A stretch of 54,619 nucleotides of DNA from IMG/VR virus record IMGVR_UViG_3300042317_000583, positions 1-54,619 of that record. One strand, given 5' to 3'. A program made the position numbers and the translations under genes. The notes under the pieces are model-generated. The model was given only the letters and a program-made list of their open reading frames with translations, was not told the origin of the DNA and did no database searches. Source of the stretch: a virus. This document shows positions 38,832-47,595 of the stretch, in pieces (within the stretch, counting starts at the first letter, position 1; the number at the start of each line of letters is the position of its first letter).

Positions 38832-40268
38832 TCAGGTGCCGGCCTTGGTCTTCATGGCGACGTAGGCACCGGCCTCGGTGTTGCTGCCGACGCCGTGCAC
38901 CTGAATGTCCAGACGGGTCGTGGCGACCATGAGGGTCTGGTCGAGCTCGGCGTACCGCTCGGTGCTGGTGCGGATGTTGACGGCCTTGCGGTCGCCGTAG
39001 ATCGCACCGAGTTCAAGGTCGCCGAACAGAATCTTGTTCTTCGCCGCGTCGGCACCCAGCACCGAGTCCATGACGTTGACCAAGACCACTGGGTAGCCCA
39101 TGAACCGCAGGCCGAGTGCGTTCTGCACGTCGTTCTGCGTGTTGCCGCCGGACAGGCCGGTGCCGCTGCCGCTGGTGAGAGCGAGCCGCTGCATCGACGC
39201 CGCGAAGCCGGCAGGCGAGATGAACCACTTGGCGTTAGCCCGGGCGTAGAGCGGGAGTGCCGCCATCGCTGCCGTGAAGTCGCCGATGGAGAACGTCTCA
39301 AAGGACGTTGCCGTGGCGGACTGCACGATGCCCTTAGCACCCGACACCGCGGCGAGTGCGGGGATCACGCCGGTGATGCCGCCGTAGCCGGCAGCACCCG
39401 TCCCGTTGAATCCGCAGTCGTCGATGGTCTTGGCGAAGGCACGCCCGATCTCGACCGTGATGTACGAGGCGAGGTCGATGATGGAGTCGGCGAGGATTTC
39501 CGACGACATCCGGTTGCTCACCGCGAGCTTCTTTGCGACGAGGTTGACCCGGTCCCACGCTGCGTCCGAGTCCGCGATGGTCGCGTTCTCATTGACCCAG
39601 TAGGTCGTGAGGCCGCCGGCCCGACGCGGGATCGCGAGCGTTTCGTTGGTCATCGTCACGGTGCGGACGTTCGGGACGAACTGACCGAACTCGTTGACGA
39701 GGACGATCACCTGATCCAGAAGCTCGTCGGGAATCAGTGCGCCGCCGAGCGTGGCCGAGCCTTCGCTCTGGGCACGGGTCTGGACGCCATGATCCTTGCA
39801 CCACCGGCGGCTCTCGGCATCGCCGAAGATGTAGCCCCGGTACCACTGGCCTGCGCGGTAGGCCCGCTCCTCGGCGTTGGGGCCGTTGAAGCCCTTGATG
39901 CTCGCGACACGGGGCATGGCTGGGACGCTCATCCGCTTCTCCTGAGTGGGGGCTTCGTCGTTCTTCACGACCGGGGCAGGGGTGGTGGACGGGGCGGTGC
40001 GATTCAGCACGGCACGAAGCTCTCGCTCCTTGACCGCGATCTTGCGGAGCCGGTCGATCTGGCCCTTGAGCGACTCGGCCCGCTTGCACAGGTCGTCCAG
40101 CTTGGCGGAGTTCTCCTCCGTCATCGGCTCCTCGGACGCTTCCGACTCGTCGGTCAGCACGCCCATCTCAGCCAGCACAGACGCCAGCGTGTCGAGAAGC
40201 ATCTTGACCTGCTTGCCGTCAGCGACAACCTCGGCAGCGGGATCAACGGGGAGCGATTCTTCGGCCAC
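38832..40268 (-). CDS. HK97-family major capsid protein (478 aa)
   Basis: An N-terminal delta (scaffold) domain of about 115 residues is helical and acidic (LDTLASVLAEMGVLTDE, A-K-L-D-D-L-C-K-R-A). It is probably cut by the S78 protease before S-V-P-A-M-P-R. The HK97 core follows (GALIPDELLDQVIVLVNEFG, A-I-P-R-R-A-G-G-L-T, AVSNRMSSEILADSIIDL, and a final LDIQVHGVGSNTEAGAY). Start GTG 40268 follows AGGAGG. The gene lies between two hairpins, 40299-40317 upstream and 38772-38803 downstream. Confidence 0.93.
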   Translation of the reverse strand: MAEESLPVDPAAEVVADGKQVKMLLDTLASVLAEMGVLTDESEASEEPMTEENSAKLDDLCKRAESLKGQIDRLRKIAVKERELRAVLNRTAPSTTPAPVVKNDEAPTQEKRMSVPAMPRVASIKGFNGPNAEERAYRAGQWYRGYIFGDAESRRWCKDHGVQTRAQSEGSATLGGALIPDELLDQVIVLVNEFGQFVPNVRTVTMTNETLAIPRRAGGLTTYWVNENATIADSDAAWDRVNLVAKKLAVSNRMSSEILADSIIDLASYITVEIGRAFAKTIDDCGFNGTGAAGYGGITGVIPALAAVSGAKGIVQSATATSFETFSIGDFTAAMAALPLYARANAKWFISPAGFAASMQRLALTSGSGTGLSGGNTQNDVQNALGLRFMGYPVVLVNVMDSVLGADAAKNKILFGDLELGAIYGDRKAVNIRTSTERYAELDQTLMVATTRLDIQVHGVGSNTEAGAYVAMKTKAGT

Positions 40269-40298
40269 GGGGGAGCCTCCTGCAGATGACTTGTGGGC

Positions 40299-40317
40299 GG
40301 AGGGCTCTTTGCCCTCC
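40299..40317. other. Hairpin in the capsid gene leader
   Basis: GGAGGGC and GCCCTCC (7-bp arms) flank a TCTTT loop, 30 bases upstream of the capsid GTG. With the hairpin after the gene it brackets the capsid message. Confidence 0.6.
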
Positions 40318-40359
40318 TGTCTCTCACAGGCTACGCGGGCAGGAGGTGACTGTCGTTCC

Positions 40360-40545
40360 TCATCCGTTGTAATTACAACGACGGCGAACCTGATCCGCTC
40401 GGACGACGCACCGGCACCCGGAGCCGCACCGCGGGCACTGCAGGTACCGTAGCTGAAACTCTCCCAGCGACTTGCTGGTGCGGATTCGCATATGCCCGTT
40501 CCCGCAGTCGCAGCGGTCCCCGGGTTTCTTCTTATCGCTTGCCAT
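40360..40545 (-). CDS. Small zinc-finger protein (Ogr/Delta-like pattern) (61 aa)
   Basis: R-C-D-C-G-N-G-H and R-I-R-T-S-K-S, then R-Y-L-Q-C-P-R-C-G-S-G-C-R, recall the Ogr/Delta zinc finger of late-gene activators, which has C-x2-C, an S-x3 basic stretch and Y-x-Q-C-x4-C. ATG 40545 is inside the 3' end of the protease gene (14-base overlap). It could be a late transcription activator or a simple zinc ribbon. Confidence 0.65.
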   Translation of the reverse strand: MASDKKKPGDRCDCGNGHMRIRTSKSLGEFQLRYLQCPRCGSGCRCVVRADQVRRRCNYNG

Positions 40546-41221
40546 TCTTGTGCAGCCACTCCTCATGCAGCGAGATGACCGAGCGATAGCCTTGCACGGC
40601 TTTCCTTCTCTCCGCGGCGGCAAGCGACCGCAGGTCGTATGACCTACGAGCCACGGTAACGCTTGAATCCGGGTACGCCGGGTACGTGACTGGGCCCACG
40701 TCGAGCAGGTCCGAGACGCGGGTGATCGTCCTGATGTGCCGGCCCCGCTCGTCCACCGTCCAAGACTCGCCGTCTCTTGCCACGATAAACGCGAATGACG
40801 ACCCGCGAACGTCGCCTCGGCGGATGCTTTCAACGATTCCGGCGTGCGCGGCCGGCGGCTTAACCTCGTACCGGAGCCCCACCTCGTCCACCGTCATTCG
40901 GAGCGTGTCCGGGAGGCGACCAAGGACGTAGTTGGGGTCGTGGTTAAACAGGGCTCGCGTATCCAGCGGGTTCTTCCGGCCGCGCCGCTCCGTCACAAGC
41001 CCGAAGGCCTCCGGTGCAATTCGCTCGGTAAACTCTCCGAGGTCAAGGCTGTCCGTGTCGAAGCGTGCCGCGTATCCGACGATCCACTCCTCCGGTTCCC
41101 CGTCAGAGCCGTCCTCGTTCTTGGCGGAACGGGTTTCCACGGTCAGCAGGGGCACAGCGGCTTCCTGCTCAATGGTCACGAAACGCCGCTCCAGCATGGG
41201 GTCGTCACTAATCTTTGGCAC
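40532..41221 (-). CDS. HK97-type prohead protease (S78) (229 aa)
   Basis: I-V-G-Y-A-A-R-F-D, F-N-H-D-P near residue 93 (catalytic His), R-G-D-V-R-G-S-S-F-A-F near residue 138 (catalytic Ser) and D-V-G-P-V-T-Y-P-A-Y near 172 give the family pattern. It matures the capsid by removing the delta domain and self-destructs. It overlaps the portal stop by 14 bases. Confidence 0.92.
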   Translation of the reverse strand: MPKISDDPMLERRFVTIEQEAAVPLLTVETRSAKNEDGSDGEPEEWIVGYAARFDTDSLDLGEFTERIAPEAFGLVTERRGRKNPLDTRALFNHDPNYVLGRLPDTLRMTVDEVGLRYEVKPPAAHAGIVESIRRGDVRGSSFAFIVARDGESWTVDERGRHIRTITRVSDLLDVGPVTYPAYPDSSVTVARRSYDLRSLAAAERRKAVQGYRSVISLHEEWLHKNGKR

Positions 41222-42719
41222 GCCTACTCCTCCTTTTTCTTGGTTCCTGCGGTGCTAATGCTTCCGGTTGCGGAGCGGGCTCCGCCTCGGCGGTCGGCTG
41301 AATTGCTTCCGGCAACGAGGGAGCCGGGGTCGGCACCCCGGCGACGATGGTCGCCACCTGCTCGGGAGTCAGGCTGGGAAACGCCGCGGAGATCACAGTG
41401 GACGCTGCGTCCGGGGCAAGCAGCCCGCTGGCGACGGCACTCAGCACTTGCAGGATTGGTGCCACTTGCGTGTCCGGCTGCTGCTCTGCGGGCGGCTCCG
41501 CGGCAGCGACTTCCTCTTGCTTGTCGCTTGCCATTGCCTCAACGGTCGTCATGTTTAGCGGGAAGTAATGCGAGTCCCCGCCTTCGATGGGGTTCAGGTT
41601 TTCCCTGCTCCGCACCTCGTTGATCGACATAATCCCGCGGTCAATCATCGCCGTGAAGTACGCCGACCGGGCGGCTGCGTCCCCCCGCATGAGGTGCGAC
41701 ACGTCAAAATCGGCGAAGTAAAGCTCCGGCTGCGCAATCAAGTCCCGGGTGAACGCCTTCTCAAACCGGCGGAGCCACGGCAGGATCGAATACTGCACGA
41801 AATCAATGCTCTGCTGCTCAATGTTGCTGAACGTCGAGCGGGACAGGTCTTGAATCATGTGAGGCGGGCACCTGTAGAGCCTGCAGATTTCTTCGACCTG
41901 AAATCGCCTAGCCTCAAGGAATTGGGACTCCGTATTGCTCGTCCCGAGTTCGTGGGCCTTGAGCCCACCCGTCAGCACGGCTGTCTTGGATGACTTGTCC
42001 GGGCCGCGGTGCAGCCGCTCCCAGTTCTCCCGCAGTCGCTCCGCAGCCTCCACCGCCATGCTGGAGTCCGTCTCCAGCACGACCCCGGGGCGGGCTCCAT
42101 TCCCGAAATACCTTGCTCCGTGCAGTTCGCACGCCCGGGCCAGACCAATCGCCTCTTTCCCAAGCTGCACCGGGATGCTGCCGGACACGCCATCGCTGCT
42201 CATCCAGCTAACGCGAAAAATCTGATCTTGGTTGTAGACGGTCTTGCCCCCGTCCGGCTCGGTGTAAGTAAACCGCAGCCGTCCGTTTTCAATCTTCTCC
42301 ACCTTCATCCTCGACGGGTGAAGCGGGAGAAGTTCCTTGGTAACACCGGCCGCCCCCTCGACGATTTCCGAGTAGCACGCCCCGTACAGACCCAAATGGA
42401 TCATGCACGTCTCCAGCCACTCAAAGCTCGTCTGCCATGCGTTCGGGGCGGACGACAGGAGCGTGTCGAGCCAGCCCGGAGATCGCTCGCGGCCGCCGTT
42501 GGGGAGCCGGCGATAGACGTGCAGCGGCAGGCTGGCGACGGTTTCGGCTAGAACCCTGACACACGCCAGCACGGCCGTTGACTGCAGTGCGTTTTCGCTG
42601 GTGATTCGGACGCCGGACGACGCACCCCGAGCAAAACCGTAGTCGTCGTCCAGCAGGGAGCCGAAGAACCGGAGCTCCGGCGACACGTCGTAGACTCTGC
42701 TTTCGGTTTCCATGCTCAT
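41208..42719 (-). CDS. HK97-family portal protein (503 aa)
   Basis: Dodecameric portal vertex. The central part reads A-L-Q-S-T-A-V-L-A-C-V-R-V-L-A-E-T-V-A-S-L-P and Q-F-L-E-A-R-R-F-Q-V-E-E-I-C-R, with V-P/C-P-P-H-M-I. This is followed by SNIEQQSIDFVQYSILPWLR and N-E-V-R-S-R-E-N-L-N-P. An 80-residue A/P/E-rich tail after residue 410 is extra. ATG 42719 overlaps the TerL stop (ATGA). Confidence 0.92.
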   Translation of the reverse strand: MSMETESRVYDVSPELRFFGSLLDDDYGFARGASSGVRITSENALQSTAVLACVRVLAETVASLPLHVYRRLPNGGRERSPGWLDTLLSSAPNAWQTSFEWLETCMIHLGLYGACYSEIVEGAAGVTKELLPLHPSRMKVEKIENGRLRFTYTEPDGGKTVYNQDQIFRVSWMSSDGVSGSIPVQLGKEAIGLARACELHGARYFGNGARPGVVLETDSSMAVEAAERLRENWERLHRGPDKSSKTAVLTGGLKAHELGTSNTESQFLEARRFQVEEICRLYRCPPHMIQDLSRSTFSNIEQQSIDFVQYSILPWLRRFEKAFTRDLIAQPELYFADFDVSHLMRGDAAARSAYFTAMIDRGIMSINEVRSRENLNPIEGGDSHYFPLNMTTVEAMASDKQEEVAAAEPPAEQQPDTQVAPILQVLSAVASGLLAPDAASTVISAAFPSLTPEQVATIVAGVPTPAPSLPEAIQPTAEAEPAPQPEALAPQEPRKRRSRRAKD

Positions 42720-44317
42720 AGCAGGATGATTTGCGGTTCTGGTTCTGCCGGTTTCTGCTGCTCTGCGCTCCACACGCCGAGGGCTTGGACGAGTGCAATG
42801 ATGCCGTCTACTCTCTCGCTACCGTTCTGCCTCGGCTTCAGCGGCCGAATCATTCCCTCCGCGTTCTGCCGCACACTCGCGTTGTTCGCCTGCCAGTTGA
42901 GGACCGGGTTGCCGTTGTGCCGCAGCCGTCCGTTTGCCAGCATGTTCTCTAGCATCCGGCTGGGGGCGTTCATGCCGGCAAAGCCCTGCGGCCACCCGAC
43001 AACGTCCAATCCCATCCCTTGCAATTGGTTGGACAGATGCGTTGCGTTGTACCGGTCAATCGCAATGCGACGGACCTGATACTGCTGCGCGAACTGCTCA
43101 ACGTCCTTCCGAATAAAATCGTAGTCGGTCACATTGCCGCCGGTGGCGACGATGATCCCTTCACGGACATATTGTGAGTACGGGAACCTATCTCGTCGCT
43201 CTCGGTCCACCAGCATGTCGCCCGGGATGTAGAACTTCGCCAGCACGTCCACTGTCCCGTCCGCCGCCGGGAACACCGCGGCCAACGCGCTGGTGTCTTG
43301 TGACCATGCCAAGTCGAGCCCCAGCCAGCACGGCTTGCCGTCGAGCGGCTCCGGGGGCGGCTTGTTGCACGAATCCCACACCTCCATCTTGATCCATCGC
43401 GTGTCCTGTGCCGTCCACTGATTGAGTCGGTACCGGCGAAACGAGTTTTCCTTTGTGGTCGAGAGCTGCGCCTCGCGGAAGTCCGCCGCGAAGTCGTCCG
43501 GGCTTATCGTCGTCCCCCATGACGGGTTGGCCTTCGCCCACGTCTCTGGCTTTGTCCAGTCGTCGTCATCGTCTGCCCCGCCGATAAAAGCGTAAAAGGT
43601 CGGGTCCACGGTCCAGTCGGACAGCACCCGCTTGGCGTAGACGTGCTGCTCGTAGCAGATGGAGTTCCTGTCGTACCCCGCCGTTGTGATGGAAAGCAGG
43701 AGCGGCTGGGTCCGGCTTGCGCCGCCGTACCGGAGCGAGTCCCACAGCGAACGCGACCGCTGCGCGTGAAGCTCGTCAAAGAGCAGCCCGTGGATATTCA
43801 AACCTTCCGCCCGGAACGAGTCGCCAGCCAGCACCTTGTAGAACGACGCCTTCCTCAAGCACGACACCGTCCTGCGGCTCTCCACCACTTCCAGTGAGCG
43901 GGACAGGGACGGGGAGGCCCGGACCATGCTCGCCGCCTCGCGGAACACGATGGACGCCTGCTCGCGGTCTACGCCGCAGCCATACACCTCGGCCCCGGGC
44001 TCTTGGTCGGCGACAAGGAGATACAGGCCGATGCCGGCAAGGAGCGTGCTTTTTCCGTTCTTCTTTGGGGTCGTTATGTACCCCACGCGATACCGGCGTG
44101 TGTTGTCGGCGACCCGCAGCCAGCCAAAAAGCTCCTCAATGACCTCCGTCTTTTGCCACTGGAGGAGCGAGAACCTTTGGCCCGACCAGCGACCCTTGGA
44201 GTGAACGAGGTACTTTTCAATAAAGTCCACCGCATGATCTGCGTGGGTCTTTGAAAAGTAGTAATCAATTCCCTCGTCACGCGCCTCTTGTAGCGATAAA
44301 CGTCTCAAACGGGTCAT
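42716..44317 (-). CDS. terL: Terminase large subunit (533 aa)
   Basis: Terminase_1-type packaging ATPase-nuclease. Walker A is T-P-K-K-N-G-K-S-T near residue 82, Walker B plus Glu is L-L-F-D-E-L-H-A-Q near 180, and the coupling motif is S-I-T-T-A-G. The RNase H-like nuclease residues are G-L-D-L-A-W-S-Q-D near 340 and V-D-G-I-I-A-L near the end. The gene overlaps TerS by 41 bases. The family is frequent among HK97-like phages with cos ends. Confidence 0.93.
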   Translation of the reverse strand: MTRLRRLSLQEARDEGIDYYFSKTHADHAVDFIEKYLVHSKGRWSGQRFSLLQWQKTEVIEELFGWLRVADNTRRYRVGYITTPKKNGKSTLLAGIGLYLLVADQEPGAEVYGCGVDREQASIVFREAASMVRASPSLSRSLEVVESRRTVSCLRKASFYKVLAGDSFRAEGLNIHGLLFDELHAQRSRSLWDSLRYGGASRTQPLLLSITTAGYDRNSICYEQHVYAKRVLSDWTVDPTFYAFIGGADDDDDWTKPETWAKANPSWGTTISPDDFAADFREAQLSTTKENSFRRYRLNQWTAQDTRWIKMEVWDSCNKPPPEPLDGKPCWLGLDLAWSQDTSALAAVFPAADGTVDVLAKFYIPGDMLVDRERRDRFPYSQYVREGIIVATGGNVTDYDFIRKDVEQFAQQYQVRRIAIDRYNATHLSNQLQGMGLDVVGWPQGFAGMNAPSRMLENMLANGRLRHNGNPVLNWQANNASVRQNAEGMIRPLKPRQNGSERVDGIIALVQALGVWSAEQQKPAEPEPQIILL

Positions 44318-44765
44318 CTTCGGCCCCGCGGTGAATCTGTACCTGCGACCGGCTGCTGGGCGTCAGCCCGAACTGCTGCTCTATCCTGAGCAGGCTTGCA
44401 GCCAGCTTCATCATCTGAGTGGCGAACGGGCTCACCTGCATGTACGGTGCTTCGCCCTCGGCTTTCGGCTTAAACCGCATCACGTCTCCGTACTTGTTCA
44501 CCATCTCGACGTTCCGCTTCCACAGCGCGAACTCAATGCAGTACCGATGCCACGTCCCCCTGTCGGCCTCGGTAAACACCCCCATGGCCTGCAGCTTCGG
44601 CACTGTGTCCATCCATTTGTCGAGGGCCACGCCCTCAAGGTCATCCGGCGGAGACAGGGACGCCGGCAGCGGCTTAGGCTCATTTGCACTGAACCCTTCC
44701 TTGCTCGGGTCGCCCCGGACGTACCGCACGATAGACGGCTGTTTGGCCGGGCCTCGCTGCCCCAT
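44277..44765 (-). CDS. terS: Terminase small subunit, P27 family (162 aa)
   Basis: G-Q-R-G-P-A-K-Q-P near the N terminus, G-V-A-L-D-K-W-M-D-T-V-P-K-L-Q and L-R-I-E-Q-Q-F-G-L-T-P-S-S-R are P27-family features. It recognises the packaging start on phage DNA. An HNH nuclease gene lies about 4.5 kb upstream, beyond the modification cassette. Confidence 0.9.
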   Translation of the reverse strand: MGQRGPAKQPSIVRYVRGDPSKEGFSANEPKPLPASLSPPDDLEGVALDKWMDTVPKLQAMGVFTEADRGTWHRYCIEFALWKRNVEMVNKYGDVMRFKPKAEGEAPYMQVSPFATQMMKLAASLLRIEQQFGLTPSSRSQVQIHRGAEDDPFETFIATRGA

Positions 44766-44768
44766 GGA

Positions 44769-45344
44769 TTACTCCTCGTCTCTCAACGCTTCGCGGATGG
44801 CTTCGTTCCGGTCAACGTAGAACTCACCGCTGCACGACGGGCACCGGACGTGCGAGTACCTTTCCTGAGTGCTTTCGCTTCTGTCGGAGTACGCCGAGTC
44901 CATCTGATCCTTTGCCCGGTCGATCTCCTGCTGCTGCGGCGAATGAAAGTCCGACGCACCAGCCGTGTCGGCGAGCAGCCGCTTCACGTCAAGCATCGGG
45001 AAGAACTCGGCCATGTCACCGACCTCGCGGAGCTCTGCCACAAGGTCCGCCATGTGCCACTCGGCGAACTCCGCCGTTTTGTTGTCAGCGATCCGGTACT
45101 CCCGTGCCTTTGCCTCCGTCAGCGTGACCGTGACGGTCGGGACGGACTCCATGCCGAGAAGCTGCGCCGCCTTGAGCCGCGTATGCCCCGAGATCACGAC
45201 GCCGTCGTGGTCAATCAGGATAGGTGAGTTAAACCCGTAGTCCCGGATGGAGCGGGCGACGGCACCCACGGCTTCGTCATTGTTTCGCGGGTTCCGCCAG
45301 TACGGCTTGATGCTAGCCACGCTTGTCATTCGTGCTTCGATCAC
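44769..45344 (-). CDS. ParB/Srx-fold protein with zinc finger, copy 2 (191 aa)
   Basis: I-K-P-Y-W-R-N-P-R-N-N with I-R-D-Y-G-F-N-S-P-I-L-I-D, then V-I-S-G-H-T-R-L-K-A-A is the ParB-nuclease fold (G-H-x-R). The C terminus carries C-P-S-C and a preceding R-Y-S-H, a zinc-finger-like end. GTG 45344 overlaps the paralogue's stop. Such proteins often accompany phage methyltransferases, but their substrate is unknown. Confidence 0.85.
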   Translation of the reverse strand: MIEARMTSVASIKPYWRNPRNNDEAVGAVARSIRDYGFNSPILIDHDGVVISGHTRLKAAQLLGMESVPTVTVTLTEAKAREYRIADNKTAEFAEWHMADLVAELREVGDMAEFFPMLDVKRLLADTAGASDFHSPQQQEIDRAKDQMDSAYSDRSESTQERYSHVRCPSCSGEFYVDRNEAIREALRDEE

Positions 45345-45856
45345 AGTGAGTTAGCCTCCACCTTAAACGAGTGCGAGCAGTGCGGGCAGTCAAGGCACAC
45401 CTCAAGCGGCCCAGCCGGTTCCTCCGGCTCGTCTTCGACCGTCACGCCGTCCATTGCATCGTCAAAGGACTCCGCGGTCATAAGTCCGGCGAGCTCTCCC
45501 TCCTTGAAGAACACCTGCATGACCCCGACGTTTGCCATCTCCTCAAGCTCTTTGACGAGCGATTCGTGGTTCCACGACGCGATGCTCCCCGCCGCGTTGT
45601 CCGCAATCCGGTACGCCTTGGCTTTCTGAGGAGGCAGGTCAATGACGACGACCGGCACCTCTGGCATTTCAAGCTGCCGCGCCGCCCGGAGCCGTGTGTG
45701 CCCAGCGACGACGACGAAATCGGAGTCCACCACGATGGGCGAGTTGAATCCGTACCTCTTGATCGACGCCTTCACGGCGTCAACCGCTGCGTCATTCCTT
45801 CTTGGATTCCGCCAGTACGGCTTCACCTTCTCCACCGGAACGCTGACGATCTTCAT
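45341..45856 (-). CDS. ParB/Srx-fold protein with zinc finger, copy 1 (171 aa)
   Basis: V-K-P-Y-W-R-N-P-R-R-N, I-K-R-Y-G-F-N-S-P-I-V-V-D and V-V-A-G-H-T-R-L-R-A-A match the paralogue at 44769 almost word for word. The acidic C terminus carries C-L-D-C-P-H-C-S-H-S-F, again a zinc ribbon. Tandem duplication is likely. It overlaps the IbrB-like gene by 65 bases. Confidence 0.85.
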   Translation of the reverse strand: MKIVSVPVEKVKPYWRNPRRNDAAVDAVKASIKRYGFNSPIVVDSDFVVVAGHTRLRAARQLEMPEVPVVVIDLPPQKAKAYRIADNAAGSIASWNHESLVKELEEMANVGVMQVFFKEGELAGLMTAESFDDAMDGVTVEDEPEEPAGPLEVCLDCPHCSHSFKVEANSL

Positions 45857-46490
45857 ACGCCTTCCTTATCTCCAGTTGCTTCTTGGCTTCCCACGCCCTG
45901 CGATACTCAACGTCCTCAAACAGCTTGCTGAATCCGGTGACGTGCTTCAGGCGGATGAGCTCGTCGGCCTCCAGCCCTAGCTCCGCACAGATGGCCTCGT
46001 CGCCCCACCCGTTGTCCAGCATGGAGAACACCATGCTTGCCATGCCCGACACGCTGTGCTTGCCCCGGGCACGGTTGTGCCGGACGGTGCTTGCCATCCG
46101 GTCGTTGATCGACTTGTCAATGACGACGACGGGGAGGAGCCCGCCGTTTCTCTCGCGAATGTCATCGTGCAGCCTCATCGTGGTGTACCGATGAAAGCCG
46201 TCCACGATGACGTATGAGTCTGAGTCCTCGTCGTACACAGTGACCACCGGCTGCGTGTACCCATCATGCAGGATGCTCACGTACAGCAGCCTCATTTCGT
46301 TCTTGGCAACGCTATTTGGGTTGTAGTCATTTGCCTTGACCTTCTCAATCGGAACCCAGCGAACGTAATCGACGGGTTGCGACTTCAAGCCGCTCAACTC
46401 GGCGTGAATCCACTTCCGCAGATTGTCCACGAACGCTGCCTTGTCGTCGGCTGCGTCAAACTCAGCCTTGATTGCTTGCCGCCCGCTCAC
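45792..46490 (-). CDS. ibrB: IbrB-like ParB-domain protein (232 aa)
   Basis: W-V-P-I-E-K-V-K-A-N-D-Y-N-P-N near residue 50, D-G-F-H-R-Y-T-T-M (the G-F-H-R replaces G-H-x-R) and N-R-A-R-G-K-H-S-V are typical of IbrB. IbrB partners IbrA as an activator pair of prophage gene expression in E. coli. Start GTG 46490 follows AAAGGAGG. Confidence 0.85.
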   Translation of the reverse strand: MSGRQAIKAEFDAADDKAAFVDNLRKWIHAELSGLKSQPVDYVRWVPIEKVKANDYNPNSVAKNEMRLLYVSILHDGYTQPVVTVYDEDSDSYVIVDGFHRYTTMRLHDDIRERNGGLLPVVVIDKSINDRMASTVRHNRARGKHSVSGMASMVFSMLDNGWGDEAICAELGLEADELIRLKHVTGFSKLFEDVEYRRAWEAKKQLEIRKAYEDRQRSGGEGEAVLAESKKE

Positions 46491-47595
46491 GCTTCCTCCT
46501 TTGCCATGCCCGCTTGTATTTGAGGTTCTGTGGTGCCGTCTCAAAGTTCTTGAGCTTGATGTGCTCCCAGTCGTTCGTCAGGATCGACGCGATGTGCAGC
46601 CGGTAGATGGCGTCCCCCATCTCCGAATACATCTCGTCGTGGCGGGCGAATCGCTTCTTGAATCCTTCTTTCCACTCGTCGTTCCCAATCAGCTTGTCGA
46701 GCAGGAAGTCTCGGTACTCCCTCCAGCCGGAGAACATGTACGGCAGGCCGCCTCCGAAGTAATCGGCCGCGCCGAGCTTGCCCGCCATGTCGATGCCGGC
46801 GATCCTCTGTGTCAATTTCTGGTACGTCTCGCCCTCAATTTCCTGAAGGTAGAACAGCGAGTGAACCGCGGTTTCGTGGTGCACGTTGCTGACCCGCATC
46901 TTCTGCACCGGGATGCCGTACTGGTGCATGGCGTCGTACAGCTTGTTGTACGACCAGCCGTTGTTGTGAATGGCCTTCCACACGTCCATGTACGACCAGT
47001 CGTAGATCGGGTACATGGTGTAATGGTTCCGCTTCTTGTCGAGGATCGTCCCCCACGTCTCGCCGCAGAACGCCTCGCTCTGCGTCAGCCCCATGTACCG
47101 ACCCGGGCTCTCCTCCGCCCGCACACCTGCGATGTAGCAGGTCGGCGTGTCTGGGTATTCCTTCTTGATGATGGCGGAGAACATTTTGGAGAACCGGTCG
47201 GTGCCGTAGACGTTCTCATGCACCGAGTACGTCTCCCGGGGACGCATCCACCGCTCCTCATCCTCCGGGTTCCAGCACTGGAGCCAATGCTCGACGGTGC
47301 TTGTGGCGTTGAACAGCCTGATCGGCATTTGGTACCACTTCGGCTCCACCTCCGGGTTCTCCATGATCTCCCGGATGGTGTCGATCGTTGACTGCCACTC
47401 GGCTTCCTGATCCACGAACAGGCACTTGAGCGGGAGCCGGCCCTTCTCCCGGGCGACGGCGAGTGCAAGGTTGTAGACGACGGTGCTATCCTTGCCGCCG
47501 CTCACGCCGACGATGATGTTCGGGAACTTGTCAAACAGCCAGCGAACTCGGTCCATGGCTGCTTCGTGCACGGTCTTGGGAAGGTAGATTTTCAC
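46462..47595 (-). CDS. ibrA: IbrA-like PAPS-reductase-family protein (377 aa)
   Basis: G-V-S-G-G-K-D-S-T near residue 30 is the PP-loop of ATP pyrophosphatases. It is followed by F-V-D-Q-E-A-E-W-Q and W-Q-C-W/CWNPEDEERW as in IbrA (DUF3440). G-V-R-A-E-E-S and P-I-Y-D-W-S-Y-M-D-V-W complete the pattern. The fold is shared with DndC, which makes phosphorothioate DNA. Whether this one acts on DNA is unknown. GTG 47595 overlaps the methyltransferase stop (GTGA). Confidence 0.9.
   Translation of the reverse strand: MKIYLPKTVHEAAMDRVRWLFDKFPNIIVGVSGGKDSTVVYNLALAVAREKGRLPLKCLFVDQEAEWQSTIDTIREIMENPEVEPKWYQMPIRLFNATSTVEHWLQCWNPEDEERWMRPRETYSVHENVYGTDRFSKMFSAIIKKEYPDTPTCYIAGVRAEESPGRYMGLTQSEAFCGETWGTILDKKRNHYTMYPIYDWSYMDVWKAIHNNGWSYNKLYDAMHQYGIPVQKMRVSNVHHETAVHSLFYLQEIEGETYQKLTQRIAGIDMAGKLGAADYFGGGLPYMFSGWREYRDFLLDKLIGNDEWKEGFKKRFARHDEMYSEMGDAIYRLHIASILTNDWEHIKLKNFETAPQNLKYKRAWQRRKRERAASNQG

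Noticed and set aside
38895-40289. Plus-strand frame of 464 codons opposite the capsid gene
   Set aside because: The HK97 capsid on the minus strand is certain, and the antisense product lacks any recognisable fold.
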